Positions 11,610 through 22,363 of a stretch of DNA of 64,000 nt are shown here, one piece after another. The notes beneath the pieces are model-generated. The model was not told the origin of the DNA, searched no databases, and was given only the letters and a program-made list of their open reading frames with translations. The position numbers and the translations under genes were made by a program. Source of the DNA: Liolophura sinensis (Eukaryota; Mollusca; Polyplacophora; Chitonida; Chitonidae); assembly GCF_032854445.1 (NCBI RefSeq), contig NC_088303.1, forward strand, positions 22,761,501-22,825,500, in the 5' to 3' direction. Position 1 is the first letter of the stretch, and the number at the start of each line of letters is the position of its first letter.

Positions 11610-11815
11610 AGCTATTCTACATAAGCCATTCTGCTAGGGGCGTGTAAATTGCTACTATTTATGCATTTACATGAACAGTTAAAATAAAACCCTGACTGAG
11701 CTAAACTGACAAGACGCCGTATCTCACCGGTTACATGTGACCATTTACCAGCTATCACACTGTCGTTGCTGCTCTGGTTTTACTCTCTATGCTGTACATC
11801 TTGAATTATATTGTA
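11610..11815 (+). repeat. Direct repeat, copy 1
   Basis: This copy matches 11981-12185 at roughly four bases in five, in the same orientation. Shared blocks include AATTGCTACTATT, GCATTTACA, ACTGACAAGACGCCGTAT and ATGACTGTCGT-like stretches. It carries no recognisable coding potential or tRNA-like promoter. Confidence 0.8.
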
Positions 11816-11980
11816 TTCCTGCGTAAATCAGGATTATGCTGGTGGATTAAGAATCCCCGAGGCCTGGTCCCGTTGCATTGTTTTAATGTGCTTGTATCTT
11901 AAATGTCATGACAAAACAGCATTAGGAGTAATTCTAGACCAGTGACGTCTAATAAATTGCAATTAACATCACCGCATTTT

Positions 11981-12185
11981 TTTCTAATTCTACTTAAGCC
12001 ATGGTGCTAGGGGGCGTAAAAATTGCTACTATTCATGCATTTACAAGAACAGTTAGAATAAAACCCTAACTGAGGTAAACTGACAAGACGCCGTATTTCA
12101 TCGATTAAGTGTGACCATTTGCCAAGTATGACACTGTCGTCCCTATTCTCGTTATACTCCCTCTGCTGTACGTCTTTAATTACAT
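11981..12185 (+). repeat. Direct repeat, copy 2
   Basis: This is the partner of 11610-11815 (offset about 370 bp). The sequences between and outside the two copies do not match each other, so this is a duplication or a pair of dispersed-repeat copies, not part of a longer array. Confidence 0.8.
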
Positions 12186-13904
12186 ATACAACCAGATAGG
12201 CAGGGGTTAATTTAACAAACACTGTGTATCTTGAAGAATGTACAGTTCCCTCGGACAGGTTTCTTCGGGATTTTGCACGTGAAATTCCTTTTATGTTTAT
12301 GTTGGTATCCTTATGAAATACTCGATTAAATTTAAATCTTTAAATTTAAATCCTTAAAATTTTTAATTTAAGTCATTTCAGTACGAAATCACGTGACATT
12401 GAAGTTTTAATATGGCGATATTTGTAATAATCCATTTCTGAATTAGATTCTAGTCCCAAAAGAAAGGGTCAAAAAATGTCTTTCTTTGTCACCTGTAATG
12501 TTTTTTCCGCATAAAAACTGGGTGTATCATCATTTGGTCAATAAAAAATTGAGGTAATATTATGCAATCGTAAGCCGAACGCATTGCCTGCAAGCGTTGT
12601 TTTCTCGTTTAACATTTCAAACTTGAAATCATCATCAATGAGGCACGATGCATGAAATATTTAATATATTTCAATATTTAATACCCCCTTCTACATGTAC
12701 TTTAAGGTATAACCATGTCTTCTGAAAAGTGTGAGTTTTAAAGGCAGACAAATTAATTCTCTGTGTTCAGACGCTTGAGCGTAAGAAAGCCTCAATCGTT
12801 ACTCAGGCTGACTCAAAAACATTATATCAGTGTTAGCTTTGTTAATGTAGGTCTACTTAATTGTACTAATTATTTAAATGTTTTTCGACTTGGTGTTTTA
12901 AGCTGTTATGGTAATTGATTCGATATAAAAATATCTACTGATCGTTAACTACGATGTGTTTGAGTGTAATTTTGGTACTTGGTTTGATTCATGTACACGG
13001 AATCATGCTAATTCAACGGAACTCCAAGTTCTTATAGGGCTCTGTGTTTTTACTTTTGACCCTTGAGCTGTTTTGAAAAGGAGATGAAACTTGAAGAAAG
13101 CTAAAACTTAATCAGAACACCCGAAAGAAAATTTTAGCGCTGGTTTGGTTGATGTATGCAGAAAGTGATCACACTTGTTAACACTAAATTAAATATCAAT
13201 CTGATAACAGGTGATATTAATGTTTCCCACCATCTATGGTCTCCCCGTCCTGACATTGACTGTAAACCAAGGGGAGTAATTACTAAGTTCTTATCGGCAA
13301 ATTAAGGGTCCTAACATCATGATTAAAGAAGACTTAACGTCCAAAAATCAGCAACTTCTAAAATCGGCTTCCAACAATCCACTACTTTTATCAACATGGT
13401 CTAGTGATGGTAAGATATAAAGGGGAAAACTACGACGAACAGGTTCGTCAAATACGATCTAATTTGTGCTTTGAAGAACTAAGTGGCACGAAAACACCTC
13501 CCCACAGAATTATGACTGAAACGTGTCAGGCCAGAAATATTGGTGGGAATCGTGCGCCACTTGTATCAACCTCTGGAACTTCGCCAGCAAAGCCTAGCTA
13601 TTGGTCAACACAGAATTGTGTAGTATAATGTGCAGGTATCTACAGAACACAATTATACTCCCTGACCTCCAACCCTGGGCAATATATAACTAGTCTACCA
13701 GCCGCCATACTACTATGTTGGTAGCATTTCTTACATGAGCTTTGTTCGTGGTCCGCCCACTGTATGTAATATATGCACCATAAGTAATGTCCATTGATCG
13801 CGCACAAAATTCATGGTACTATGAACTGACAGCTGATCCAGTGTATAATATCTATGACCGTATATTGTATAAAGATATGGAATGGATCGTATATAGGATT
13901 AGTT

Positions 13905-14122
13905 CTATTTTAGTTTGGTACTCAGAGCTTAGATCAAGGAAACAGGACTGGTTGGGCCGGTGTCAGTATTATGTGACTGGGGTGTCTTTGGCATGATACT
14001 CCAGTGGTGGAGGCACTTTGGCGGTATGACCTCGCCTTGCCACAAGAAGACACGGTATATGTACACACACCTAATGACTCCGCGTCGTCATATGACTGAA
14101 AAATTGTTAAGTATGACGTAAA
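13905..14122 (+). repeat. SINE family B (subtype 1) copy with 3' tail
   Basis: Readable blocks are AAGGAAACAGGACTGGTTGG, CCGGTGTCAGTATTATGTGA, TGGCATGATACTCCAGTG, AAGAAGACACGGTATATG, and a tail GTCGTCATATGACTGAAAAA then TTGTTAAGTATGACGTAAAA. The tRNA-like head is missing or too degraded to see. This copy links the subtype-1 core to the 3' tail found on subtype 2 at 33.9 kb. Confidence 0.85.
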
Positions 14123-15358
14123 ATACCAAGCATATATACATACACAGCCATTGTGAGTCAAGAAATGCCTGGGCTTCAGTACATGCGAGACCTCGCTATA
14201 TTAAATAGTTTTGAAACACAAGCAACAAAAATATATCAAGAGACAGAATTAAGGTAAGTTTATACCACAAACACAGCAAAAGTATTACAGCATGAAGACA
14301 ATGTGGTAACAAATTTGCTCCAACAGCCTGCAATAAAAATGTCATACGAATTTTAGAAAAATGTTGTCTCAAGGTGCTTTTATACACTATTTAAAAACTC
14401 AAGTGTTGTCTGTTATGTGACTGGAATCGTTTTGTTAAGAACTTAATAAAGTTTCACGCAAATAACGCCGCCTTATAAAGAGATACAGGCTCGACGCTGA
14501 TTGGTAGACAGTGGACATAGGATTTCCCGGGATAAAAACCACAGCCTTGGTCACGCTTGTTTGGCATAATTAAAGGAGAGGAAACTTTAAACATCAATCA
14601 GATACCATTGAAAAGAGTACGCTTTTTCTAGCAGGTGCATGCCATAACAAAAATTCCAATATGTACCTCAAGTTGATAAACTATAAATAAAATCAGCGCC
14701 AAAATCAGCTGTGGGCAACTCCATTTTGCCTAAGAACTAGTCCTGAAATCTTCTGTGTTAGGAGGAGAATTGCCGTCGGAAACCACTGAAGTGCAGTTGG
14801 TACATTTCCGGTAGAACTCTTCTTCCCAGAAGGTAGCGAACAGTACAGTTCGTTTTCCGCTCGACGATCGGGAAACCGTAATGTTGGACGTAGGTTCCGA
14901 GTTCACACGAACGAGCCGGCAGTTTTAACGACTCGCATTTGTTGAGAGGCGATGGACTCAGTGATTTATGCCAGCTTTGCCCTTTTCAGGCTTTACGTGT
15001 ATGGCGAGGAAAAACGGCAAAATTATGCAGCAGGCACCACCAGATGGAAAAAATGTGCTCTTTTCAGCCTACAGTGTCATGTTTTTAAGTTTTCTTCTCC
15101 TTTAAAATTGCAGACGAGTCAACGCTTAGTCGCAAGACGCCTGGTCTTGCCTTCTTTTCTTTTAGCGACAACTCCATATGCCTTTTAAAACCGTATGACC
15201 AAAGTTACAACGTTACGAAAAATAGGCCTTAAAAACTCGGTTTGTTAAAGTGAAATCGTCATATAGCCAAAAAATTAGCATGTGCCCTGAAAGATTCCAG
15301 GCATGTACGTGTCTCCGTGAAATGACATCAAAGGCTGGTTATTTGTTGTAGAGTCCAT
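14123..15358. other. 3' flank of the minus-strand zinc-finger gene, no separate gene
   Basis: This stretch lies downstream of the TAG of the minus-strand zinc-finger gene and presumably includes its 3' UTR. No TTTATT (AATAAA on the gene strand) was found between 14.5 and 15.36 kb, so the transcript end is not located. No other gene is supported. Confidence 0.5.
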
Positions 15359-17121
15359 CTAAATAAACTGTGGATGTGGTAGTTGCAGAGCACTAGTATT
15401 ATTGACGTAACTTTTCGTGCGCGTGAATTGTGTATAGCCTGGGGATTTCATTGGAATGATGTGGTGATGATACGGCGGCACGAGATCTCTGTGGTAGTTT
15501 CTTTCAGAAAAGTTTGTCGTGCTCTTCCTGAGACAGTTTGTTCTGGTGCCCTCGATGATGGAAGAAGCGTCAGGTAGGATTTCGCCCTCCTCTCTATCAT
15601 TACTTTCCGTTTGAGTTTGCTGAATGTCTTTGGTCCACTCTCTTGGATTTAACACGGGCTGTAATCCGGAGTTTCCCCAGTTGCTTTTATGGTGACTTTT
15701 CATGTGGCATTTCAGACTTGTTCTCTGAGAGAACGACTTTCCACAGAGCGTACAGGAGAACGGTTTCTCTCCTGTGTGCAGCCTCATGTGTGACTTCAGG
15801 TAACCTCGCTCCGCGAATCGCTTACCACAGATTGTACACAGCTGGGGTTTCTCTCCTGTGTGTCGTCTCTGGTGTCGATGTAGCTCGACTAATTGTCTGA
15901 ACGCTGCATCACACATCGTACACTTGAACGGCATTTCCCCTGTGTGGGTACGCAGATGGTTTTGGAAGGCTGTGCGTTGCTTGAAAGCCTTACCACATTC
16001 GTTACAAAGGTATGGTCTTTCTCCAGTGTGGACGCGATCATGGAGTCTAAGCGCCGAGGCGTTTGGAAAAGTCTTGTCGCAGGTCTCACACCGGTGGCTA
16101 TGAGCACGGATATTCCTACCATTCCCAGTCCGGTTCCATCGGAACGGCAGAACGCCTTCTATGGCTTCTTTGTGTAGCTGAAGATGAAGTCGCAGCTCAG
16201 TAAAAGTCGCGAAACTCTCTGAGCAATTGCCACAATCGTAGCACTTAAGCGTATCCACTCCACTTTCTGATGTTATATTTGGAGATCCTGGTCTTGATTT
16301 CCTTGGTCTGCCACGTTTCCGTGGGCTTACTTTTTCTTCAACCGAGTTTAAGCTATTTTCATGGCCTTTTTGGGATTCATTTCTAGGTTTCCGATATTTA
16401 CTGGCTTTATCTGCCTTTTGAATTTTGCATTTGCTACCATGTTTATGATTCCTCTGCGGCAATGCAATTGTCACACTACGCTGGGCACATTTCGGGGCAC
16501 CTTCTATTGCTAGTTTGTGTTGTTGTAAATGAAACCTCAGCTCTCTAAATGTTGCAAAACTTTCCCTACAGTTACCACAGTCGAACTCTTTTCGTTGAAC
16601 AACATCTGAAGCCATCGTGGTAACATCTTTACTGCCACAATGTACAGTTCTTTTCTTCCTTGTGACACCATCTTTGTTAGAAGGCATTATAGGTTTTTCT
16701 TGCGCCAAAGCAGAATTCATGGACAGTGGTACAGTTTGCGCAAGCTGTTCACCATTTCTTAATTGAGATTGTCCTTCTTCACCCTGCTGCAGATGGATGG
16801 TTTCTGATGCTTCCTCATCTAATTCCTTCTTCATGATACTCTGGCCTCCGGTTTTCGGCACTTGGCCATCCGAATGTCTGTCACCAATCTTAAATAAATC
16901 TGGCGCTATTTGGATGGCACCTACATTATCATCATCTGCCTCACAATCATCCGCATCGGACATTTCCACAGAGGAACAACCTTTGGAATTACAATCTGAA
17001 TGGTTCATCAACACACTTGGACTGATGTCGTCATTCTTGAAGTCATCACCTTCGTCACAAGACTGCGTTGTCGATCCGTGACGTGACAGAGATAATCTTG
17101 GCATTTCACACTTTCTCAACC
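15359..17121 (-). CDS. Seven-finger C2H2 zinc-finger protein (paralogue 1), main exon
   Basis: With its first exon this encodes a predicted 619-residue nuclear DNA-binding protein. In full-protein numbering there is an acidic, serine-rich N-terminal region, an isolated degenerate finger (about 212-234, CGNC..FATFRELR), an AT-hook-like patch RKRGRPRKSRP (about 300-310), a second isolated finger (about 327-349), then five tandem C2H2 fingers (about 377-510) joined by TGEKP-type linkers, and a His/Pro-rich C-terminus. The exon opens at TTTTCAG in phase 1; upstream in-frame ATG in the intron is not the start. Fingers 4 and 5 of the array are identical in their base-contact positions to those of the plus-strand paralogue at 26.7-28.5 kb. 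I do not recognise a named orthologue; a transcriptional regulator is the expected role. Confidence 0.93.
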
Positions 17122-19265
17122 CTGAAAACATATTTGAAATATATAATTCTCACAAGATGCAGAACCGTTGCTTTGAATTGACCAGTAACAACGTCGGGAT
17201 CTACACGTCGCACTTGATATATGTCTTTGATTTTCTATGAATAAATAATTTATACAGTAAATTTGCTGAGATGTTATATTTGCTGTTTTCTGCCATCCAC
17301 CTGTGGCCTTCTGTCTGATGCTGAGAAAAATGGTTGTAACGAAACTAAGAGATCTAAGTAAGACAAAAACCGTGATGCATGCATGATTTTTATTAAAATA
17401 ATATACATGTAATATCAGAAGTTCATTACCTAGAAGTATGCAACTTCCCTATAGCTAGTCTCCGTGACACTTTACGCTTTTCCTCGACCTCTAACACATT
17501 ACGTGACGTATCTGCGCAGCCATGTATTTTTTTTCTTTCTATTGCGCAGTAAACGTTTAAGAAACGGCTGATGCATGGTTGGAAAAATGTTCCACATGCT
17601 GTTGTGTAGAAAAAGACTTTAAAAATTACGACAACGGACAGTCAATTGGTTCTTAACTGCACAGCAACAATGATTAGGGACATCGTAAGTTTCGGTTTCA
17701 GAGTTTCGGTTTCAAGTTGTGGCCAGTTCTTATAGGAGGCGTTTACATTAGATTTCCCATGATTCAGTTCACAATTTCCACCCAAGACGTTGGCATATTT
17801 GGCATACTTGGTTCGGGTTATTCGTTCAGCAAGATTAATATCCCAACGCGGTCGTTTCTGTCACACTCATTGACGTGTGGTAATCAAATGATGTTGATTT
17901 TTATATTCTGTTGAACTCTAGTGCGCTTACGAAGCAAGGGCGTCGCCAGATGGCGTAGCCTAGACAATCGTGTGACATTATTCGTCGTTATTGTTACATG
18001 ATTGGTCCATATGGGCTGGCGACACCACGTTTCCGAATAATCGTAAACGCCTCTAGTGTCTGGGTACAAAAAAAAGACGTACTGAGAAATTCACTATTAC
18101 CCAATTACTAGTGTAGAAAGGCCCAGAACCTATAATCTGACATTCGGAATAACAAGCATAACAGCACAAGATAAACAGGCCAAACACCCGGGATTCGACA
18201 TAATGATTAATAATCTATCAAACTGAAGCTCATAATTAAAATGGCTAAATCACATTTATTAGTGTTTTTGACAAACAAATTCTCTGTTGTTTCAAAACCC
18301 TAAACCTTTAGCCTTTCTTGGATGCTAGGGTATTTATCTGTACAACATAATTGTACTGGGCATTAATTATGATAACAAAACTGTCTTATATAGGAAATCA
18401 GAATCTACTCTAACTGGCTGCTACGTTTAATATATATATCTATTTAAAACAAAGGTGAACTGATGATTGACTAAAATCAGAACGATCTTGGGTCTGATTT
18501 ATTCAAAAGAGCTGAATAACTGCACACAAATTTATGACGGATGTATTTCTGAACATCTGGAAGCTTGCCTCTTTAGAAAACATTTATGCTGGCATTATAT
18601 TAAACAGGGCGTAAATAGACTACACGACTGAGAGCAACTGTTCTTTTTACAGACTGGAAGCAACTGGAAAGCACCCGATCGGACGCTGATTTTACTCAAT
18701 TAACGTAAATTTGCAGTCTGGCTCAGCAGTTTCTGGGCGCCGAACATGTCCTACAATTCTGTGACTGGAAGCATCCAGTTGTGTCCAGTTCCGTCGATCT
18801 ACGCGTGCCTGCGCCACAGTTGGTCAAAGTTGCTCACGATCAGAAGGTTTGGTCAATCTTTAGAACAGATGCGTAAAGCTCCGCATACAAGAGAGATTGA
18901 GACCCGACTCGACTCAACTCAACTCAACTGGTCGTATGGAGTTGGTCCCAGTCGCTGATTGCCCTACGACTTTAGGACTGACTGGCATACAAGTAACGAG
19001 TGGAGTAGAACTTCAGTTCAGTCGCGTCGTTAGTTCACATACAGGATCGCTCAGGACCCCATACAACATGTCGACTCGAGCTGAGTCCTAAGCTCTCGTG
19101 TATACCCGTTTTTTTTTCTCCTGAAAGTCAACATTCTCGAGTTGGAACCACTTACATGTACTTCCGGTCGCAACAAGATCTACTCCCGGCTTTAGACATG
19201 CTTTTAAGTGAATTCAGACACATAATCTGACACCATATCATGTTACAGGTGTCCTAAACACTTAC
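17122..19265 (-). other. Intron of zinc-finger paralogue 1
   Basis: A 2.1-kb intron between the first coding exon (donor GTAAGTG) and the main exon (acceptor TTTTCAG). It contains no SINE or tandem array that I can recognise. A weak inverted pair, AGGCGTTTAC near 17736 and its complement near 18050, might mark a small DNA element, but this is too short to call. Confidence 0.85.
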
Positions 19266-19362
19266 CTGCAATTATGAACTTCCATTTATGTTCAGCAAAG
19301 ACATCTCTGATAGCTTTCTCTTGCAGCCTGTTGACGACAAGTGTCAGTTCATATAGCTTCAT
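19266..19362 (-). CDS. Zinc-finger paralogue 1, first coding exon (conserved N-terminal module)
   Basis: This exon encodes 32 residues beginning MKLYELTLVVNRLQEKA and ending KFIIA, plus one base of a Gly codon completed by the next exon. The donor is CAGGTAAGTG. The peptide matches the first exon of the plus-strand paralogue at 28 of 33 positions, with the same length, the same phase and the same downstream splice, which is strong evidence that it is real although it is too short to stand out as an open frame. The ATG at 19362 was chosen because the two upstream ATGs in frame (19467 and 19458) run into a TGA. I do not recognise this module as a named domain; it is mixed hydrophobic/charged and looks helical, so a dimerisation or cofactor-binding role is possible. 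Confidence 0.85.
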
Positions 19363-19518
19363 GCTTCCCTGCAGCTTGTTGCAAATCAGTGTCAGTTTAT
19401 ACAGCCCCAAACCATCTCAAAGCCTGTTGAAATCCATACTAATTTCATACAGCTCCATGCTTTCCATCTTGGCTTGGACCATTAACTTGGACGTCTTTTA
19501 TGACGGTCTTCTTTCCTC
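19363..19518 (-). promoter_or_regulatory. 5' UTR of zinc-finger paralogue 1 with an in-frame tandem triplication
   Basis: Upstream of the ATG the exon continues to a likely acceptor (CGTTTTACAG, exon side 19518), implying a further 5' non-coding exon. Positions 19363-19458 are two diverged 48-bp copies of the sequence that begins the coding region (copies start at 19458, 19410 and 19362). Copy 1 reads MELYEISMDFNRL then TGA; copy 2 reads LGLYKLTLICNKLQGS and runs in frame into the true ATG. The region therefore looks like former or duplicated coding sequence now acting as leader. Confidence 0.8.
19417..19467 (-). CDS. Upstream ORF resembling the protein's own N-terminus
   Basis: The ORF spans ATG at 19467 to TGA at 19419-19417 and encodes 16 residues: MESMELYEISMDFNRL. 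It lies in frame with, and 55 bases before, the zinc-finger start. The plus-strand paralogue begins MGGMELYE at the equivalent place, so this is probably the ancestral start region. Whether it is translated is unknown; if so it would force leaky scanning or reinitiation at 19362. Confidence 0.45.
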   Translation of the reverse strand: MESMELYEISMDFNRL

Positions 19519-19574
19519 CTGTAAAACGAGAAATATGGAAAACAATCAAATGATAAGAAGGAAGAGGGTGTGGC

Positions 19575-20015
19575 TTGGAACATTGTATGTAATGGACAGT
19601 GTCCTTCAGAACAGAGGGTGTCGCATGTAACAGACAGTGTCATTCAGTGTCCTATGTAACAGACGGTTTCATTGGGAACGGAGAGTGCCATATGTAACAA
19701 GCAGTGTCGTTCGGAACACGGGGAACTCGTATGTCCGGAACAGTCTGTCGTCTGGTATTAATATCAACAGTGTGTCGTTCACAATAGAGGGTGTCGTTCG
19801 AAATAGAGAGTGTTGTATGCAAAAGAAGGGTCATTCGAAAAAAAGATTGTCACGTAAACTGTTTGAAATGTCTGCAGCAGTGGTTGTTTGGGGCAGATGG
19901 TGTCGATTGGAACACAAGGCGTTGCATAAACATTGGCTTTTTTTGGAACAGCTGTCGATCAGGACAAGGTGTGTCGACTGGATCACAGGGTGTTGTTTGG
20001 TGCTCTTCTGTACAG
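19575..20015. repeat. Degenerate GTGTCGTT-type minisatellite
   Basis: There is recurrent, irregularly spaced (about 20-28 bp) sequence of the type AGTGTCGTTCGGAACACGGG with many variants. It lies just upstream of the first exon(s) of zinc-finger paralogue 1, in its promoter or first intron. Open frames on both strands here reflect the repeat. Confidence 0.7.
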
Positions 20016-20656
20016 TGAGACCAAAGAGAATTTCTGAAAATCAACATCCACTGATGTATACACTAATTGCACAGGTATTTAGTACAAGGTTTAAAATCGT
20101 GCCTTTCGCGCAGCAGTACAGAACAGGGGAAACCCTGTCAAGTTTTGCACACTAATGTTCTCATCCTTGTCAAATACTAAACTTGACAGCCCAAAACGTC
20201 ATTTAATTCAGTCGAACAAGATGTTCACATAGAAGTAAATTTCTCACAAATACATGTCTGTGTTGTAACATTATAATGGCACTGGAGTTAAATTTCGCCA
20301 CAATATGGATTACACATTGCCGCGTTAAGCCATGATCATTCCTTCACTGGATGAAATCTGTTATTTTCTTTTCTCTCTACACAGATTTGTTGGGGACAAT
20401 TCTACGCGGGTTTCAGCAGATTGAAAGGAAAGGGATTGATGACCAATTCTTAACATCTTAATATTAGCAGCCAGAAGTCCCCAGGCATGTCACATGAATT
20501 ACTGTTGTGTCACACCCTAGATATGTTAGATGTATTACTTTACTCTAGTTACAGGACAGTTTACTGATGGAAAAGCACGACTCAACATTATCCTGTATAT
20601 ATAAATAGTCCATGACCTCAACCTTACCGAGCTGGTAATACCTCCACATTTACACC

Positions 20657-20778
20657 ACACATATTGGGAAAATCTTTCTTATGGATATACATCTTCTTGG
20701 CTTATCAACACCACATTTCCATGTAGTTAGTAACATGGTTATCAAGTGAATGACATCAACACATTAAGAGTTTAAATA
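20657..20778 (-). repeat. Left inverted repeat flanking the Penelope-like remnant
   Basis: The reverse complement of this segment matches 21366-21434: shared blocks are TTGATGTCATTCACTT and GTATATCCATAAGAAAGA, then TTTCCCA. The right copy lacks about 65 internal bases. Inverted partial copies at one end are a known feature of Penelope-like insertions. Confidence 0.75.
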
Positions 20779-20941
20779 CAACAACTGTCAATGGGTAGAA
20801 TAATGCACAAACACATCTGTATACTGTCTTCACCCACCTGAATGGACACCCAGCAGACAAAGAAATAGAAGCCAGACCATGCTGAAATCCCACCTGCAGG
20901 CTACAGGAAAGAGAGAAGCCACCAAGCCCCAACCACTCAAA

Positions 20942-21257
20942 GGAGTTGTATACCAAATAAAATGCACTTGAAACTTATCCTACATCGGAGAAACTGGAAG
21001 GCTCCTTGAAACTCTAGTTAGGAAACATAACTCAACCGTAGAAAAATCTGATTCCAAATCCGCCATAAGTGACCACATCCAAGAAAATCCTTGCCACAAC
21101 ATCAACTGGAACACAGTCACATCACTGAACTCCAATCATCCCAACTGGTAGAAACGGAAACTACAGGAAGCTATCTAGGTTAAGAGATTAAAGCCAAGCC
21201 TGAACAGATATCAAGGTTTTTACCTCCCTTCAGCTTATGATCTGATAGTCCTCCAAA
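20942..21257 (+). pseudogene. Penelope-like retroelement remnant, GIY-YIG endonuclease domain
   Basis: One frame reads GVVYQIKC, then SYIGETGRLLETL, RKHN, SAISDHIQE, NINW, KRKLQEAI, KPSLNR and LPSAYDL. These are, in order, the landmarks of the GIY-YIG endonuclease that closes Penelope-like elements (the VYQI..C entry, YIGETGR, a conserved H and N-W block, W-KRK-EA and KPSLNR). Three in-frame stops (after KCT, after NHPNW and after QEAI) show it is dead. The upstream reverse transcriptase is not recognisable; the 160 bp before it are only faintly similar. No intact copy is present in the window. Confidence 0.85.
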
Positions 21258-21365
21258 ACGACAAGGAAGCCCACCGAATCTAAACCTGTTAATCCCTTAA
21301 TACCAGAGTACTGCTTAATCACATCTATCCCTTGTTCTACCCATGGACATTAGTTTCTCTAGTTG

Positions 21366-21434
21366 ATATATTTAAGTTCTTAATGTTTTGATGTCATTCA
21401 CTTTGTATATCCATAAGAAAGACTTTCCCAGTGT
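21366..21434 (+). repeat. Right inverted repeat flanking the Penelope-like remnant
   Basis: This matches the reverse complement of 20657-20778 with a gap of about 65 bp. It lies about 110 bp past the endonuclease remnant, where the element's 3' untranslated end is expected. Confidence 0.75.
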
Positions 21435-21654
21435 ACTTCCTTCCCAACTTCTAATGCCACTCAAACATACCACGCATATTTACTAATGTCTACATGGACT
21501 GCTTCCTACCAAGATTATAAATTTAATAAAGTATTTAATCAAGTATTTTAAGGTATTTAATTACACAATGTATGGCTATGAATCAGTCAAGGGCCCTGGT
21601 GTGCTCAATCGACTAAAGCATTGGAGCCAATTGGTCCCTAATTTGGATAGACTT

Positions 21655-21776
21655 GCAATGCGAATAAGCATACAATACGAATAAGCATACAATACGAATA
21701 AGCATACAACACGAATGAGCATACAACACAAATGAGCATACAATGTGAATAACCATACAATGCGAATAAGCATACA
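21655..21776. repeat. 18-bp minisatellite, about 6.5 copies
   Basis: The unit is ACGAATAAGCATACAAT with variants (AATGAGCATACAACAC and AATAACCATACAATGC). It is divisible by three, so it also leaves an open frame on the minus strand. Confidence 0.9.
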
Positions 21777-22363
21777 GAAAAGACTGTTTTTCAGTCCTGT
21801 CTTTTATTTCTGGGCAAAAACTATCTCCCTAACAACATCACCATTTGCCATGGGTATAGCCCAGACTATCACAGATTTGATACTGTGGTAAAGCCAAATA
21901 GCCAAGACATCGATCCGGGTCAGCTTTTTCAACAAGTCTGTTTTGAGAGACTTGTTTTTGATCGCAAACTACATCTGGGCATGTGCGTGTTCCCACCATT
22001 TACCGGGAGTAACAGTTGACATGTATCAGCATCTAGTTATCAATTATCTGCTGAGGTAAGGTAAGGGTAAAGCTTTTCAAATAATAAACAGTTTTGAAAC
22101 AGCATATTACAAACGGTAAGTCGCTAAGGGTCTCCTGATGTCAGATATCTGCAAATTTGTTTTCAACCATATCTTAGTATATATTAACATAGTTCAACAC
22201 TAAAAGGCTAAAAATAATTGCTTTTTAACATTGAATATATATACCAAACATACATAAAACCACCAGCAATAAAGATTAATCTAATTATGTTCAAAGACAA
22301 TGGCATGTACCAAAGAGCATATCTCTTTGTATTTCTCATATGTATAAACTATCATGTAAAACC

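Larger units (their letters stand above)
9794..13904. other. Gene-free stretch with simple repeats and an imperfect duplication
   Basis: I see no supported gene here. The stretch holds a long TA microsatellite, a SINE fragment and a direct repeat of about 200 bp, each listed separately. The remaining sequence is AT-rich and unique. Confidence 0.6.

Noticed and set aside
17736-18060. Possible 330-bp element with ends sharing AGGCGTTTAC
   Set aside because: Only about ten paired bases, no target duplication, and the interior is unremarkable.
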